Assembly: GCF_004745805.1 (NCBI RefSeq)
Contig: NZ_SRLQ01000002.1
Coordinates: 434,001 to 498,000, forward strand
Source: Mycolicibacterium sp. CH28
GTDB taxonomy: Bacteria > Actinomycetota > Actinomycetes > Mycobacteriales > Mycobacteriaceae
Length of the DNA stretch: 64,000 nucleotides
Reading direction: 5' to 3'
The notes beneath the pieces were generated by a model. That model ran no database searches, was not told the DNA's origin, and saw nothing but the letters and a program-made list of their open reading frames with translations. A program made the position numbers and the translations under genes. Positions 17,114 to 25,614 of the stretch are shown piece after piece (the first letter of the stretch is position 1; every line of letters starts with the position of its first letter).

Positions 17114-17824
17114 TCATCCAATTGCGTTATCGATTCCTCGGGATATCATGTCCGCGCCGACTGCGGAAGACAGCGCTGCGCCGCCGGCGCTCAGTCCGCC
17201 CGTGATGGGAGTAAGTCCGGCTCCGACTAGTCCGTTGGAAACGACGATCGCGCCTCCGGCCAGTATGGCCAACGCCCCACTCACCTGCCTGAGGAGTTCG
17301 CGGTGGTCGGAATCCACCTGCAATCTCTCGACCTCGAGTCGCATCCGTTCCACAAGCTCCGCCAGTTGAGCGGCCACTACTTCGCGGTGGCCAGGGGTCA
17401 ACTCCGGATCGTTCAGGACTCTGCGTACGCTTGTGCGCAGATCGAATCTTATTCTCGCTACGGTTTGTTCATCGACTCCCATATCTACAAGGAGTCTGCA
17501 TTCAGCAGTGGTGAATGCATCTATTAGAGCGTCGTCTTGACGCATTGCCTCGCGCATAGCCCTATCTTGAGCGATTTCATCTCTAGGGGGCAGTGGCTCT
17601 CTGGTCAGGATGTCTTGGCGAAGTGCTTCAATACCTCGCGTCGAAGCCAAAGTAGCGCGCCTAAGGAGGGTCATCTTCTTTTTACTTGAGGCGGCTCTGT
17701 TCTTGGCGCCCATGATTTTGTCCCAGACTCCCCGGATCCCGCCTCGGACGGTTGGTGGCGGTTCAATCTTGTCGAGGAGTTCGTTGACCTGGTTCATCTC
17801 GTCGCGAACTTGTTGCAAGATCAT
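17114..17824 (-). CDS. unrecognised protein with C-terminal Gly/Ala-rich hydrophobic region
   Basis: A 236-residue protein I cannot assign. Residues 1-20 and 145-180 are amphipathic and charged (VERMRLEVERLQVDSDHRELL) and could form coiled coils. Residues about 182-225 are hydrophobic and rich in Gly and Ala (ALAILAGGAIVVSNGLVGAGL), like one or two membrane or pore-forming helices. Its bases are clearly less GC-rich than the flanking core genes, in keeping with transfer. It converges on hxsC with 206 bases between stops. A link to the Hxs locus is only positional. Confidence 0.6.
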   Translation of the reverse strand: MILQQVRDEMNQVNELLDKIEPPPTVRGGIRGVWDKIMGAKNRAASSKKKMTLLRRATLASTRGIEALRQDILTREPLPPRDEIAQDRAMREAMRQDDALIDAFTTAECRLLVDMGVDEQTVARIRFDLRTSVRRVLNDPELTPGHREVVAAQLAELVERMRLEVERLQVDSDHRELLRQVSGALAILAGGAIVVSNGLVGAGLTPITGGLSAGGAALSSAVGADMISRGIDNAIG

Positions 17825-18077
17825 GACGGGCCTTGAGCCGCTAGCCGAAAGCTGCGGTCGTTGTTTTCGGTGGTCGTAAGTTCACCCGCCACTGGAGTCT
17901 CCCGTACGTGCCGTGGAATATGGTCGAATGCTAACCGCCTAGATCGGTCGCTATCTGCTCAATGCCGAAGCTGTGTGGAACCTGGGATCCGTCACTTCGG
18001 CTTTGACTGACGGTGCCGCAACCATTGAGCACAATGGTGGCCGTCGGGATGGCGGTACGGACGGCCGCGCCCGAAAG

Positions 18078-18380
18078 CTAATGCGAGGCGACGGGGTGAT
18101 TGTCGAAGTACTCGACGATGGCCTGTCGAATGAGTTCGGCTGCCGAGTCCGACTCACCGGCCTGGACGCGGTGCTCGATCTCGGCCCGAATGCTCTCGGG
18201 GAGCCGAATCGGCAGCGCCGGAGTCTTGCCAACCGCTGGCGCCCCTTTAGCGGGACGCCCCTTCCGGAGAACTGCGGGACTGACTTCGACCGACGTGACT
18301 TCGTCGATGGTCGGCGGATAGGCAGCGTAATCGTCGGCCATCTCGGCGTAGTCGGCGCTTGTAGGGCGGCGAGTGGTCAT
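18078..18380 (-). CDS. ribbon-helix-helix (CopG/antitoxin-like) protein
   Basis: A 100-residue protein whose C-terminal 45 residues, LPIRLPESIRAEIEHRVQAG then SAAELIRQAIVEYF, match the ribbon-helix-helix DNA-binding fold of CopG and ParD-type antitoxins. The ATG at 18380 has GGAGG at ideal spacing. No recognisable toxin gene adjoins it: the upstream side holds only an open frame running into this gene, and the downstream side is non-coding. It may be an orphan antitoxin or a small regulator. Confidence 0.65.
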   Translation of the reverse strand: MTTRRPTSADYAEMADDYAAYPPTIDEVTSVEVSPAVLRKGRPAKGAPAVGKTPALPIRLPESIRAEIEHRVQAGESDSAAELIRQAIVEYFDNHPVASH

Positions 18381-18843
18381 GGTGTGGCCTCCTTCGGCGG
18401 GGTTGACCGGGGTTTGCGGCGTTTGTGGAGCGAAATCAGGCGTGATGTCCGCATCGAGCCGGAGCTGCGCGACCAGCTTGCACCGCAGCATCATGGCGTG
18501 GAAGGCGACGAGGTGCTCAGGTGCGATCCGGCCGGCGATGTCTTCGATGTGAGGCTGGTTGTCGTCGGCGCGGCCAACGTAGAGGGTGAGATCGACGTTG
18601 GGCCCGCGGGCGGCGAGGCCCAGTCGTAGTTCGGGGTACGTGAGACAGCGCGGGCCATTGCCGAAGCCCTCGGTTACACCAATGCGGCCCTGCCCGGCCC
18701 CGCCCCAAGTCAAGCCCGTACCCCCACCCACACCCCCACCTCGACTACGCTAAGTACCGCCGATGCCGTCGGGGCGCTTTGCTGGTGTGGCACACGATGA
18801 TCATTGGTCGCGGCACGCGCCGCGTGTGCTTGGAGGTTTTCTC
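18381..18843. other. open in-frame extension upstream of the RHH gene, then non-coding
   Basis: On the minus strand the frame of the RHH gene stays open up to 18731, giving about 117 codons (for example LYVGRADDNQPHIEDIAGRI) with no stop before the RHH start. This could be the end of a longer gene that once ran into the RHH domain, or a real N-terminal part. It lacks a convincing start codon. From 18732 to 18843 there is only the promoter region of the MPT64-like gene. Confidence 0.35.
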
Positions 18844-19650
18844 ATGCGTTCTTTCCGCGCTGCACTAGTTGTCGCGGTTGCCGCGATGTCCTTCTCTTCT
18901 GGGCTGGCGGCAGCGGCCCCGAAGGATTACTGCGCCGAGCTCACGGGCGCCAACACCGGCAGCATGTGCGTAATCCAGCTCTTCGACCCCGCATACAGCG
19001 TCAACATCAGCGTCCCGCTGGACTACCCCGACCAGAAGTCGGTCGCCGACTACATCTCCCAGACGCGTGACGCGTTCATCAACACGGCCAAGTCCGGCAC
19101 GCCCCAGAGCACGACGTCCACGCTGAACATCACGCCGATGGAATACACCTCGTCGATCCCTCCGCGCGGCACTCAAGCCGTGGTGTTCACGGTGACCCAG
19201 GACGTCGGTACCGCGAGTCCCCAGACGACGTACAAGGCGTTCAACTGGGACCAGAGCTACCGCAAGGCGATCACCTACACCGCCGCACCCGACGACAAAG
19301 AAAACACGCCGCTATGGCGGGTGGACGATCCACTGAAGACCGTCGCGCCCATCGTCGCGTCCGAACTGCAGCAGCAGCTCGCACCGCCACCGCCGGCCGC
19401 GCCGCCGGTGACAACCACACCGACGACCACATCCACCACGACGACGACGACCACCACGACGACACCGCCGCCTCCGCCACCGTTGCCGTTCGCGCCAGGC
19501 GCGCTGTACAACGCGGCCAACTACCAGAATTTCGCGGTGGTGAATGACGGGGTCATCTTCTTCTTCGACCAGGGCGTGTTGTTGCCCGCCTCAGCCGGGG
19601 CGCTGCACGTCCTGGTACCCCGCTCCGCGATCGATCCGATGCTCGCCTGA
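18844..19650 (+). CDS. MPT64-family secreted protein with Thr/Pro-rich insert
   Basis: A 268-residue secreted protein. Residues 1-25 form a signal peptide ending in AAAA before PKDYCAEL. The mature part follows M. tuberculosis MPT64 closely, including DYPDQKSVADYI, SSIPPRGTQAVV, TTYKAFNWDQSYRKAITY and the end LVPRSAIDPMLA, so it belongs to the MPT64/DUF3298 (RsiV-like) family of unknown biochemical role. Residues about 180-217 form an insert not in MPT64: proline clusters around ten threonines in a row. TTGGAGG precedes ATG 18844; the frame from 18763 is not needed. Confidence 0.9.
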   Translation: MRSFRAALVVAVAAMSFSSGLAAAAPKDYCAELTGANTGSMCVIQLFDPAYSVNISVPLDYPDQKSVADYISQTRDAFINTAKSGTPQSTTSTLNITPMEYTSSIPPRGTQAVVFTVTQDVGTASPQTTYKAFNWDQSYRKAITYTAAPDDKENTPLWRVDDPLKTVAPIVASELQQQLAPPPPAAPPVTTTPTTTSTTTTTTTTTTPPPPPPLPFAPGALYNAANYQNFAVVNDGVIFFFDQGVLLPASAGALHVLVPRSAIDPMLA

Positions 19651-19730
19651 CCGTCCCCACCACAGCGGCCCCGGGTGTGCGGTTTCATACGCAACACGCG
19701 GTTGTCGTATGAGGACGCACCCTCGGCGCG

Positions 19731-21059
19731 TCAGCTCCGGCGGTACACCACCACGCGCCCACCCTTCTTGGGGGTGAACGCCACACCGCGCGAGTGCCAC
19801 TTCTCCCCCGGCGCCGTGGTGGTGGCAATGGTGAAGTGCCGCAACACCGTCCGCAGCACGATGTCCATCTCCATGTTGGCGAAGGCGGCGCCGATGCAGC
19901 GCCGAGTGCCGCCGCCGAACGGCACCCAGGCGTACGTGTTGGGCTTGGCATCGAGGAAGCGCTGCGGGTCGAACCGCTCCGGGTCGGGGAACATCTCCGG
20001 GTTTTCGTGCAGCTGGTTCAGGCTGACCATGATCGAATATCCCTGCGGGACACGCCATTCCCCGAGTTCGTAGATCGGGACCTCGACGTGGCGGCCGATG
20101 GAGTCGATGACCGTCCGGTTGCGCTGGACCTCGAAAATGGTGGCCTGCCGGTAGCTGTTGTCGTCGGTGTCGGCCTCGGCGACCAGGCGGCGCAGCACCT
20201 CGGGATGCCGCGAGATCCGCTCGAATGCCCAGCCGAGGGTGGACGCCGTGGTTTCATGGCCGGCGGCCAGCAGCGTCAACAGCTCGTCGCCAACCTCGCG
20301 GCGGGTCATCGGCGAGCCGTCCTCGTAGGTACTGCGCAGGAACAGCGACAGCACGTCGGTACGCTCCTCGAAGTGCGGATCCTGTTGCGCCCGTTGGATC
20401 AGCGTGTCGACGAGGCCCTCGTATTCGCGGCGGTACTCGGCGAGCTTTCCCCACGGCGTGCGGGGTATGGGACGCGTCGGCGCGGGCAGCACCGCCAGTC
20501 GCGAACCGAGTGTCACCCACCGCGGAATCAGATCGCGCAACCGCTGCAACTCGGCGCCGTCAGCGCCGAAGATGGCGCGCAGGATGATGTTGAGGGTGAT
20601 GTGCATCATCGGCTCGAGGGTGGCGAACTCGCGGCCCTGCGGCCACGTGGCGATCTCGCGGAGGGTCTCCTCCTCCACGATCTGCTCGTAGCCCTTGATG
20701 CTCTTGCCGTGGAACGGCGGGGTGAGCAGTTTGCGCCGGACCCGGTGCTCGACGCCGTCGAGGGCGAACACCGACCCCGGGCCGAGCAGCCGGCTCAGGT
20801 TGGGCTGGATGTTGTAGAGCACCTCGGGGCTGGTGGTGAAGATCTGCTTGGTCAGCGCCGGGTCCGAGATCATCACGGTCTCGCCGAAGACCGGTATCCG
20901 CACGGTGAAGCAGCGGCCGTAGCGCCGGGTCAGCCAGTCCGTCGTCTGGCGGCGCGCGACCATGTACCCCACCTTGACCAGCGCGTTCGGCACACCCGGG
21001 GTCGGCGGCAGCTTCGGTTCGATCGTGATCGGCGCATCGACGGTCGGTGCTTGGCTCAT
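19731..21059 (-). CDS. cytochrome P450, CYP138-like
   Basis: A 442-residue P450 with all core motifs: I-helix AAGHETTAST, K-helix EVQR (ExxR), and heme loop FGGGTRRCIG with the cysteine thiolate ligand. The FDPQRF element (PERF region) precedes it. The protein is soluble. Subfamily placement rests on context: in M. tuberculosis cyp138 (Rv0136) is flanked by a TetR gene and msrA, and here a TetR gene is divergent and msrA is in the wider neighbourhood. The substrate is unknown. Confidence 0.85.
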   Translation of the reverse strand: MSQAPTVDAPITIEPKLPPTPGVPNALVKVGYMVARRQTTDWLTRRYGRCFTVRIPVFGETVMISDPALTKQIFTTSPEVLYNIQPNLSRLLGPGSVFALDGVEHRVRRKLLTPPFHGKSIKGYEQIVEEETLREIATWPQGREFATLEPMMHITLNIILRAIFGADGAELQRLRDLIPRWVTLGSRLAVLPAPTRPIPRTPWGKLAEYRREYEGLVDTLIQRAQQDPHFEERTDVLSLFLRSTYEDGSPMTRREVGDELLTLLAAGHETTASTLGWAFERISRHPEVLRRLVAEADTDDNSYRQATIFEVQRNRTVIDSIGRHVEVPIYELGEWRVPQGYSIMVSLNQLHENPEMFPDPERFDPQRFLDAKPNTYAWVPFGGGTRRCIGAAFANMEMDIVLRTVLRHFTIATTTAPGEKWHSRGVAFTPKKGGRVVVYRRS

Positions 21060-21112
21060 CGGTGAGGCCCTTCCCGCAGTGTCGCGGTACTGCGTTGTAC
21101 CACTTGTTGCGA

Positions 21113-21133
21113 GGTACGGTACCTTTTGGTACC
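21113..21133. promoter_or_regulatory. candidate TetR operator between the P450 and TetR genes
   Basis: Three GGTAC-type half-sites occur in 21 bases, including GGTACC-TTTT-GGTACC at 21118-21133. The cluster lies midway between the divergent starts (21059 and 21170), so one repressor could control both genes. Confidence 0.55.
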
Positions 21134-21169
21134 AGGCCCTGACAAGGGTTGGCGACGGAAGGAGGTCCG

Positions 21170-21793
21170 GTGACCACCACGGTTGTCGACGAGGCTGCTG
21201 CCGTCGGCCGCGAGGACGGCTTCCGCAGGCGGCTGCTCGACGGGCTGGCGGCCTCGATCGAGGAGCGCGGTTATCGGGAGACGACCGTCGCCGACATCGT
21301 CCGGCATGCCCGAACCTCCAAGCGCACGTTCTACGACCAGTTCGGCACCAAAGAAGACTGCTTCGCCGAGTTACTGATGGCCAACAACGACCAACTGGTG
21401 AACACCATCCGCGATGCCGTCGACCCGCGGGCGCCCTGGCCGCAGCAGGTCCGGCAGGCCGTCATCGCCTACGTGCACAGCATCGAGGTGCAGCCGGCCC
21501 TCACGCTGAGCTGGATCCGCGAGCTGCCCGCCCTCGGCGAGAACGCCCGCCCGACACTGCGCCGCGGGTTCGGCCGGCTGGCCACCATGATCGTCGACCT
21601 CACCAGCAATGAAGCCTTCCGTGACGCCGGCATCGCCCCGCTGTCACACGGCGCCGCGGTCATCCTGGTCGGCGGGCTGCGTGAGCTGACCGCCCAGACC
21701 GTTGAGGATGGCGAACCGGTCGCCGGCATCATCGAGCCAGCGCTGGCCGCGTCACTGGCGCTACTGGGGCCGACCCCGGAAGTTAGGTTCTAA
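21170..21793 (+). CDS. TetR-family regulator, divergent from the P450
   Basis: A 207-residue TetR protein. The N-terminal helix-turn-helix is seen in ETTVADIVRHARTSKRTFYDQFGTKEDCFAELL. The remaining helices form a ligand-binding domain of no clear class. GTG 21170 is chosen because AGGAGG stands just upstream. The divergent layout with the P450 and the dyads between them suggest control of the P450 and itself. Confidence 0.85.
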   Translation: MTTTVVDEAAAVGREDGFRRRLLDGLAASIEERGYRETTVADIVRHARTSKRTFYDQFGTKEDCFAELLMANNDQLVNTIRDAVDPRAPWPQQVRQAVIAYVHSIEVQPALTLSWIRELPALGENARPTLRRGFGRLATMIVDLTSNEAFRDAGIAPLSHGAAVILVGGLRELTAQTVEDGEPVAGIIEPALAASLALLGPTPEVRF

Positions 21794-21830
21794 GAACGAC
21801 TTTGCGGGCCAGGCGCCAGCTCGACGACGC

Positions 21831-22343
21831 TCAGGCCTCGATCGGAATGACGAACGCGAACGCCCGGGGGAACCCGAGCCGGGCCGGCAGGCGGTTGCGG
21901 ACCGCGTCCACTGCCACATCCAGCACCGCGCCGGCTGACGGCTCGTAGCAGCGCAGCGTGGCCGCGTGCAGTTCGGTCAGCAGCACCCAGTGCCGCGGCA
22001 CGACCGATCCGATCAGCATCGGCACCGGCCATCCCGCGGCCACGGCGGCGCAGACATCGGTCAACGAGTCGCGGCGCCGCACCCGACGCCAGCGGTAGCG
22101 AATCCGGCGGGCCGCGCTGTGTTCGGTCAGCGCCCGGGCCATCCCGGCCGGGGTCGTGCCCAACGCTCGCGGCCACACCACGTTGACCGCGCGGTGCACC
22201 CGAGCCTGCTCGGCGTCGAACCATTGTTGGGGGCGCCCGGATTTCAGCGGTGAGCCGTACCCGGGATCGATCAGCGCTCCGGCCATCACCGCGACGCTCG
22301 GGCCGCAGGTGACGCCGTCACGCTGTCGGGGCCACCCGCTCAC
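21831..22343 (-). CDS. C39-like cysteine peptidase-fold protein
   Basis: A 170-residue protein with QRDGVTCGPSVAVMAGAL near the start, resembling the Gln and Cys site of C39 peptidases, and later PRHWVLLTEL with a histidine, followed by a polar residue in CYEPSAG. This is the order of a papain-like catalytic set, but activity is unproven. The GTG at 22343 overlaps the stop of the PPOX-family gene by four bases, so translation is coupled. No signal peptide is visible, so it would act in the cytoplasm. Confidence 0.65.
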   Translation of the reverse strand: MSGWPRQRDGVTCGPSVAVMAGALIDPGYGSPLKSGRPQQWFDAEQARVHRAVNVVWPRALGTTPAGMARALTEHSAARRIRYRWRRVRRRDSLTDVCAAVAAGWPVPMLIGSVVPRHWVLLTELHAATLRCYEPSAGAVLDVAVDAVRNRLPARLGFPRAFAFVIPIEA

Positions 22344-22795
22344 GACGGCGGGAAGCCCCCCGTGGCGACCGGCCCCCACGTCGCCGGGGTGACCCGGATC
22401 AGGCACTTGCCCTGCCGGACCATCGCTTCGCGGTACTCGGCCCAATCCGGGTGCTCACCGGCGACGGCGCGAAAGTAGTCGACCAGCGCGTCCACCGCCT
22501 CGGGCAGGTCGATGACCTCGGCGGGTCCGTCGATCTGCACATAGGGGCCGTCGAAGTCGTCGGAGAGCACCACCACGCTGGCCCGCCCGGTACGCCGGAT
22601 GTTGACCGCCTTGGCCCGGCGCGGGTAGCTCGCGATCACCAGGCGGCCCTGATCGTCGACACCGGCGGTGACCGGCGAACTCTGCAACGAGCCGTCGGCG
22701 CGGAAAGTCGTGAGCACCATCCGGTGTCGCGGCCGGACGAATTCGAGCAGTTCTTCGAGATCGACGGTGTCGGCTCTCGCGATCCTGGGCGACAT
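22340..22795 (-). CDS. PPOX-class (F420/FMN split-barrel) oxidoreductase
   Basis: A 151-residue protein of the pyridoxamine-phosphate-oxidase-like fold, with MVLTTFRADGSLQSSPVTAGVDDQGRLVIAS at residues 26-56 and the later strand YVQIDGPAEVIDLP. In mycobacteria such short proteins commonly use F420 or bind flavin or heme. It is the first gene of a coupled pair with the C39-like protein. The substrate is not evident. Confidence 0.8.
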   Translation of the reverse strand: MSPRIARADTVDLEELLEFVRPRHRMVLTTFRADGSLQSSPVTAGVDDQGRLVIASYPRRAKAVNIRRTGRASVVVLSDDFDGPYVQIDGPAEVIDLPEAVDALVDYFRAVAGEHPDWAEYREAMVRQGKCLIRVTPATWGPVATGGFPPS

Positions 22796-22859
22796 GTCGC
22801 CACTCTAACCACGGCACAGCGGCCCGGCGTAAGTTCGTCACCGACGCTAGGAGGAAATC

Positions 22860-23903
22860 ATGGCCACGACAATGCGTGCCGAGCGGTTCTACGCCGACAC
22901 TAAATCCGTTGTGCTCGAGGATGTTCCGATACCCGAGCCCGGCCCCGGCGAGGTATTGGTCAAAGTTGCATTCTGCGGCATCTGCCATTCCGACCTGAGC
23001 CTGATCAACGGCACGTTCCCGGCCCAACGGCCGGTCGTGACGCAGGGGCATGAGGCGTCGGGCACCATCGCCAAGCTGGGACCCGGCGTCACCGGATGGT
23101 CCGAGGGCGACCGGGTCGTGGTCGCCGCCGGGCGGCCGTGCGAGCAGTGCCCGAACTGCCGCCGCGGTGACCTGTCCAACTGTCTGGCGATCCGGCTGAT
23201 GGCCTTCGCCTACGACGGTGCATGGGCCGAGTACACCCTGGCCCAGGCCGCGGGCCTGACCCGGGTTCCCGACAATGTGTCGCTCGAGCAGGCAGCGATC
23301 CTGGCCGACGCGGTGTCCACCCCGTACGGGGCCGTGGTGCGAACCGGCAAGGTGGGTGTCGGCGAATCGGTGGGCGTGTGGGGTGTCGGTGGAGTCGGCA
23401 CGCACATCGTGCAGCTGGCCCGGCTGGTCGGGGCGGTCCCGGTGATCGCCGTCGACATCAATCCGGTGGTCCGTGACCGCGCCCTCGAGCTCGGCGCCGA
23501 CTACGCCTTCGACTCCCGCGATCCGGACCTCAAGGACAAGATCGCCGCGGCCACCGGCGGACGCAAGCTCGACGTCGCCTTCGACGCAGTCGGGCTGAAA
23601 GTCACCTTCGAGCAGGCGCTGGACTGCCTGGTGGCGGGCGGGCGGCTGGTCGGGGTGGGCATGAGCGCAGAATCCCCGACGATCGGCCCCACGTCGATGT
23701 TCGGGCTGACCCATCGGCAGGTGCTCGGTCACCTCGGCTATCAGAACGTCGACATCGAGACGCTGGCCAAGCTGGTGTCGCTGGGCCGGCTCGACTTGTC
23801 CCGCTCGATCAGCCAGATCATCCCGCTCGAGGACATCGCCGACGGCATCCGCATTCTCGAAGAGGCCGAAGGCAATCCGATCAGGGTCCTCGTGCAGCCC
23901 TAG
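22860..23903 (+). CDS. zinc-dependent alcohol dehydrogenase
   Basis: A 347-residue medium-chain dehydrogenase. The catalytic zinc ligands are seen in FCGICHSD (Cys) and QGHEASG (His-Glu). The structural zinc loop is CEQCPNCRRGDLSNC with four cysteines. The NAD(P) fold begins at VWGVGGVGTHIVQLA. An AGGAGG ribosome-binding site precedes the ATG. It probably oxidises a small alcohol or reduces an aldehyde; the exact substrate is open. Confidence 0.88.
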   Translation: MATTMRAERFYADTKSVVLEDVPIPEPGPGEVLVKVAFCGICHSDLSLINGTFPAQRPVVTQGHEASGTIAKLGPGVTGWSEGDRVVVAAGRPCEQCPNCRRGDLSNCLAIRLMAFAYDGAWAEYTLAQAAGLTRVPDNVSLEQAAILADAVSTPYGAVVRTGKVGVGESVGVWGVGGVGTHIVQLARLVGAVPVIAVDINPVVRDRALELGADYAFDSRDPDLKDKIAAATGGRKLDVAFDAVGLKVTFEQALDCLVAGGRLVGVGMSAESPTIGPTSMFGLTHRQVLGHLGYQNVDIETLAKLVSLGRLDLSRSISQIIPLEDIADGIRILEEAEGNPIRVLVQP

Positions 23904-24040
23904 CGGGTCGGGCGGTGCGCACACCGCTCGTGGAGTAACGTGCTCAATCGGCTCCGGGAAGTCTGGTCGGAATTTGTATCCGCCGTTGCACGGTGGCGGC
24001 CTGTCGGCGCACCGTGCACCCAGAGAGGGGCCGGTCAACG

Positions 24041-24913
24041 ATGCGCGAGTCCGCCGTCATCACGGTGCGTGGGCTTACCTACACCTATCCGAAAGCGCCT
24101 GCGCCGACTATTCGCGGGATGGACTTCACCGTCGGTCGCGGTGAGATCTTCGGGTTCCTCGGCCCGAGCGGAGCGGGCAAGTCCACCACCCAGAAGCTGC
24201 TGATCGGCCTGCTGCGCGGGCACGGCGGCGAGGCGCTGGTATGGGGCGAGGACCCGCTTTCCCGCGGGTCGGAGTACTACCAGCGCATCGGCGTCTCATT
24301 CGAGCTACCCAACCACTATCAGAAGCTGACCGGCCTGGAGAATCTGCGATTCTTCGCCTCTCTCTACGACGGGGACACTCGAGACCCGGCGAAACTGCTC
24401 GAGGCCGTCGGGTTGGCCGATGCCGCCGATGTGCGAGTTGGCAAGTACTCCAAGGGAATGCAGATGCGCCTGACCTTTGCGCGTGCCCTCATCAACGATC
24501 CGGAACTGCTTTTCCTCGACGAGCCGACGTCGGGGTTGGATCCGGTCAACGCGCGCACGATCAAGAACATGATCGTCGACTTGAAGGCGGCAGGACGCAC
24601 CGTCTTCCTCACCACGCATGACATGTCGACGGCCGATGAACTGTGCGATCGGGTGGCCTTCGTCGTCGACGGCCGAATCGTCGCCTTGGACACACCTACC
24701 GAGCTGAAGATCGCCCGCAGTCAGCGGGTGGTTCGAGTGGCCTATCGCGACGACGGCGGCGACCTGGCGAGCGTCGATTTCGGATTGGACGGATTGGCCG
24801 ACGATCCGCAGTTCCACGCCGTCATGCGCAACCACCACGTCGAGACCATTCACAGCAGGGAGGCCAGCCTCGATGACGTATTCGTCGAGATGACCGGTAG
24901 GAGGCTGGTCTGA
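24041..24913 (+). CDS. ABC-2 exporter ATP-binding protein
   Basis: A 290-residue ATPase with Walker A GPSGAGKST, signature YSKGMQMRL, Walker B LLFLDEPTSGLDP and the switch His in TTHD. A C-terminal extension of about 70 residues follows, as in DrrA and NatA-type subunits. It is the first of three overlapping genes with two permeases. ATG 24041 is favoured over the longer frame from 23993. The transported substrate is unknown. Confidence 0.88.
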   Translation: MRESAVITVRGLTYTYPKAPAPTIRGMDFTVGRGEIFGFLGPSGAGKSTTQKLLIGLLRGHGGEALVWGEDPLSRGSEYYQRIGVSFELPNHYQKLTGLENLRFFASLYDGDTRDPAKLLEAVGLADAADVRVGKYSKGMQMRLTFARALINDPELLFLDEPTSGLDPVNARTIKNMIVDLKAAGRTVFLTTHDMSTADELCDRVAFVVDGRIVALDTPTELKIARSQRVVRVAYRDDGGDLASVDFGLDGLADDPQFHAVMRNHHVETIHSREASLDDVFVEMTGRRLV

Positions 24914-25614
24914 TGCGCCTCGTGCACGCCGTGCGCTTGGAGTTGACACTCCAGGTACGACAACGGTTTCTGCACGCGGCGATCTTCTCCGGACTCATCT
25001 GGCTGGCTGTGCTGCTGCCGCTGTCCCGCAATCTGCGCCCGGTCGCCGAACCGTACATTCTGCTGGGCGACACCTGCATCATCGGCTTCTTCTTCGTGGC
25101 GGGGACGGTGTTCTTCGAGAAGCAAGAACGCACGCTGACCGCCGTCGTCTCGACGCCGCTACGGTTCTGGGAGTATCTGGCGGCTAAAGTGATTCCGCTG
25201 GTGTCGATTTCACTCGCAGTGGCGGTGGTCGTCCCCGCCATCAGTCACGGATTCGACTTCCGGTTGATTCCGCTCGTGACGGGGACGGTGTTGGGGACCC
25301 TGCTGATGCTGCTGATCGGCTTCAGCACCTCCCTTCCGTTCGACTCGATCAGTGATTGGTTTCTGGCAGGGACCATTCCACTTGCGGTGATGACGGTGCC
25401 ACCGGTGCTCTACTACTCCGGTGTGTGGACAAACGGGCTGGCCTATCTGGTGCCCACGCAGGGACCACTTCTGCTGTTCGGTACGGCTTTCCACCAGATA
25501 TCGCTGTCACCTTGGCAGGTGCTCTACTGCGTGGCCTACCCCCTGGTGTGGCTGGCGGTGCTGTGGCGTACGGCCGGGCCATTGTTCTGCCGCTACGTGG
25601 TCGCGCGATCATGA
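24913..25614 (+). CDS. ABC-2 exporter permease, first subunit
   Basis: A 233-residue membrane protein with about six hydrophobic spans (for example IFSGLIWLAVLLPL and IIGFFFVAGTVFF) and the charged loop EKQERTLTAVVSTPLRFWEYL that contacts the ATPase in ABC-2 permeases. Its ATG shares one base with the stop of the ATPase gene, and its stop overlaps the next permease. Confidence 0.85.
   Translation: MRLVHAVRLELTLQVRQRFLHAAIFSGLIWLAVLLPLSRNLRPVAEPYILLGDTCIIGFFFVAGTVFFEKQERTLTAVVSTPLRFWEYLAAKVIPLVSISLAVAVVVPAISHGFDFRLIPLVTGTVLGTLLMLLIGFSTSLPFDSISDWFLAGTIPLAVMTVPPVLYYSGVWTNGLAYLVPTQGPLLLFGTAFHQISLSPWQVLYCVAYPLVWLAVLWRTAGPLFCRYVVARS

Noticed and set aside
22455..24038. 527-codon minus-strand frame opposite the alcohol dehydrogenase
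   Set aside because: Antisense of a clear Zn-dehydrogenase; Arg/Gly/His-rich with no recognisable motif.
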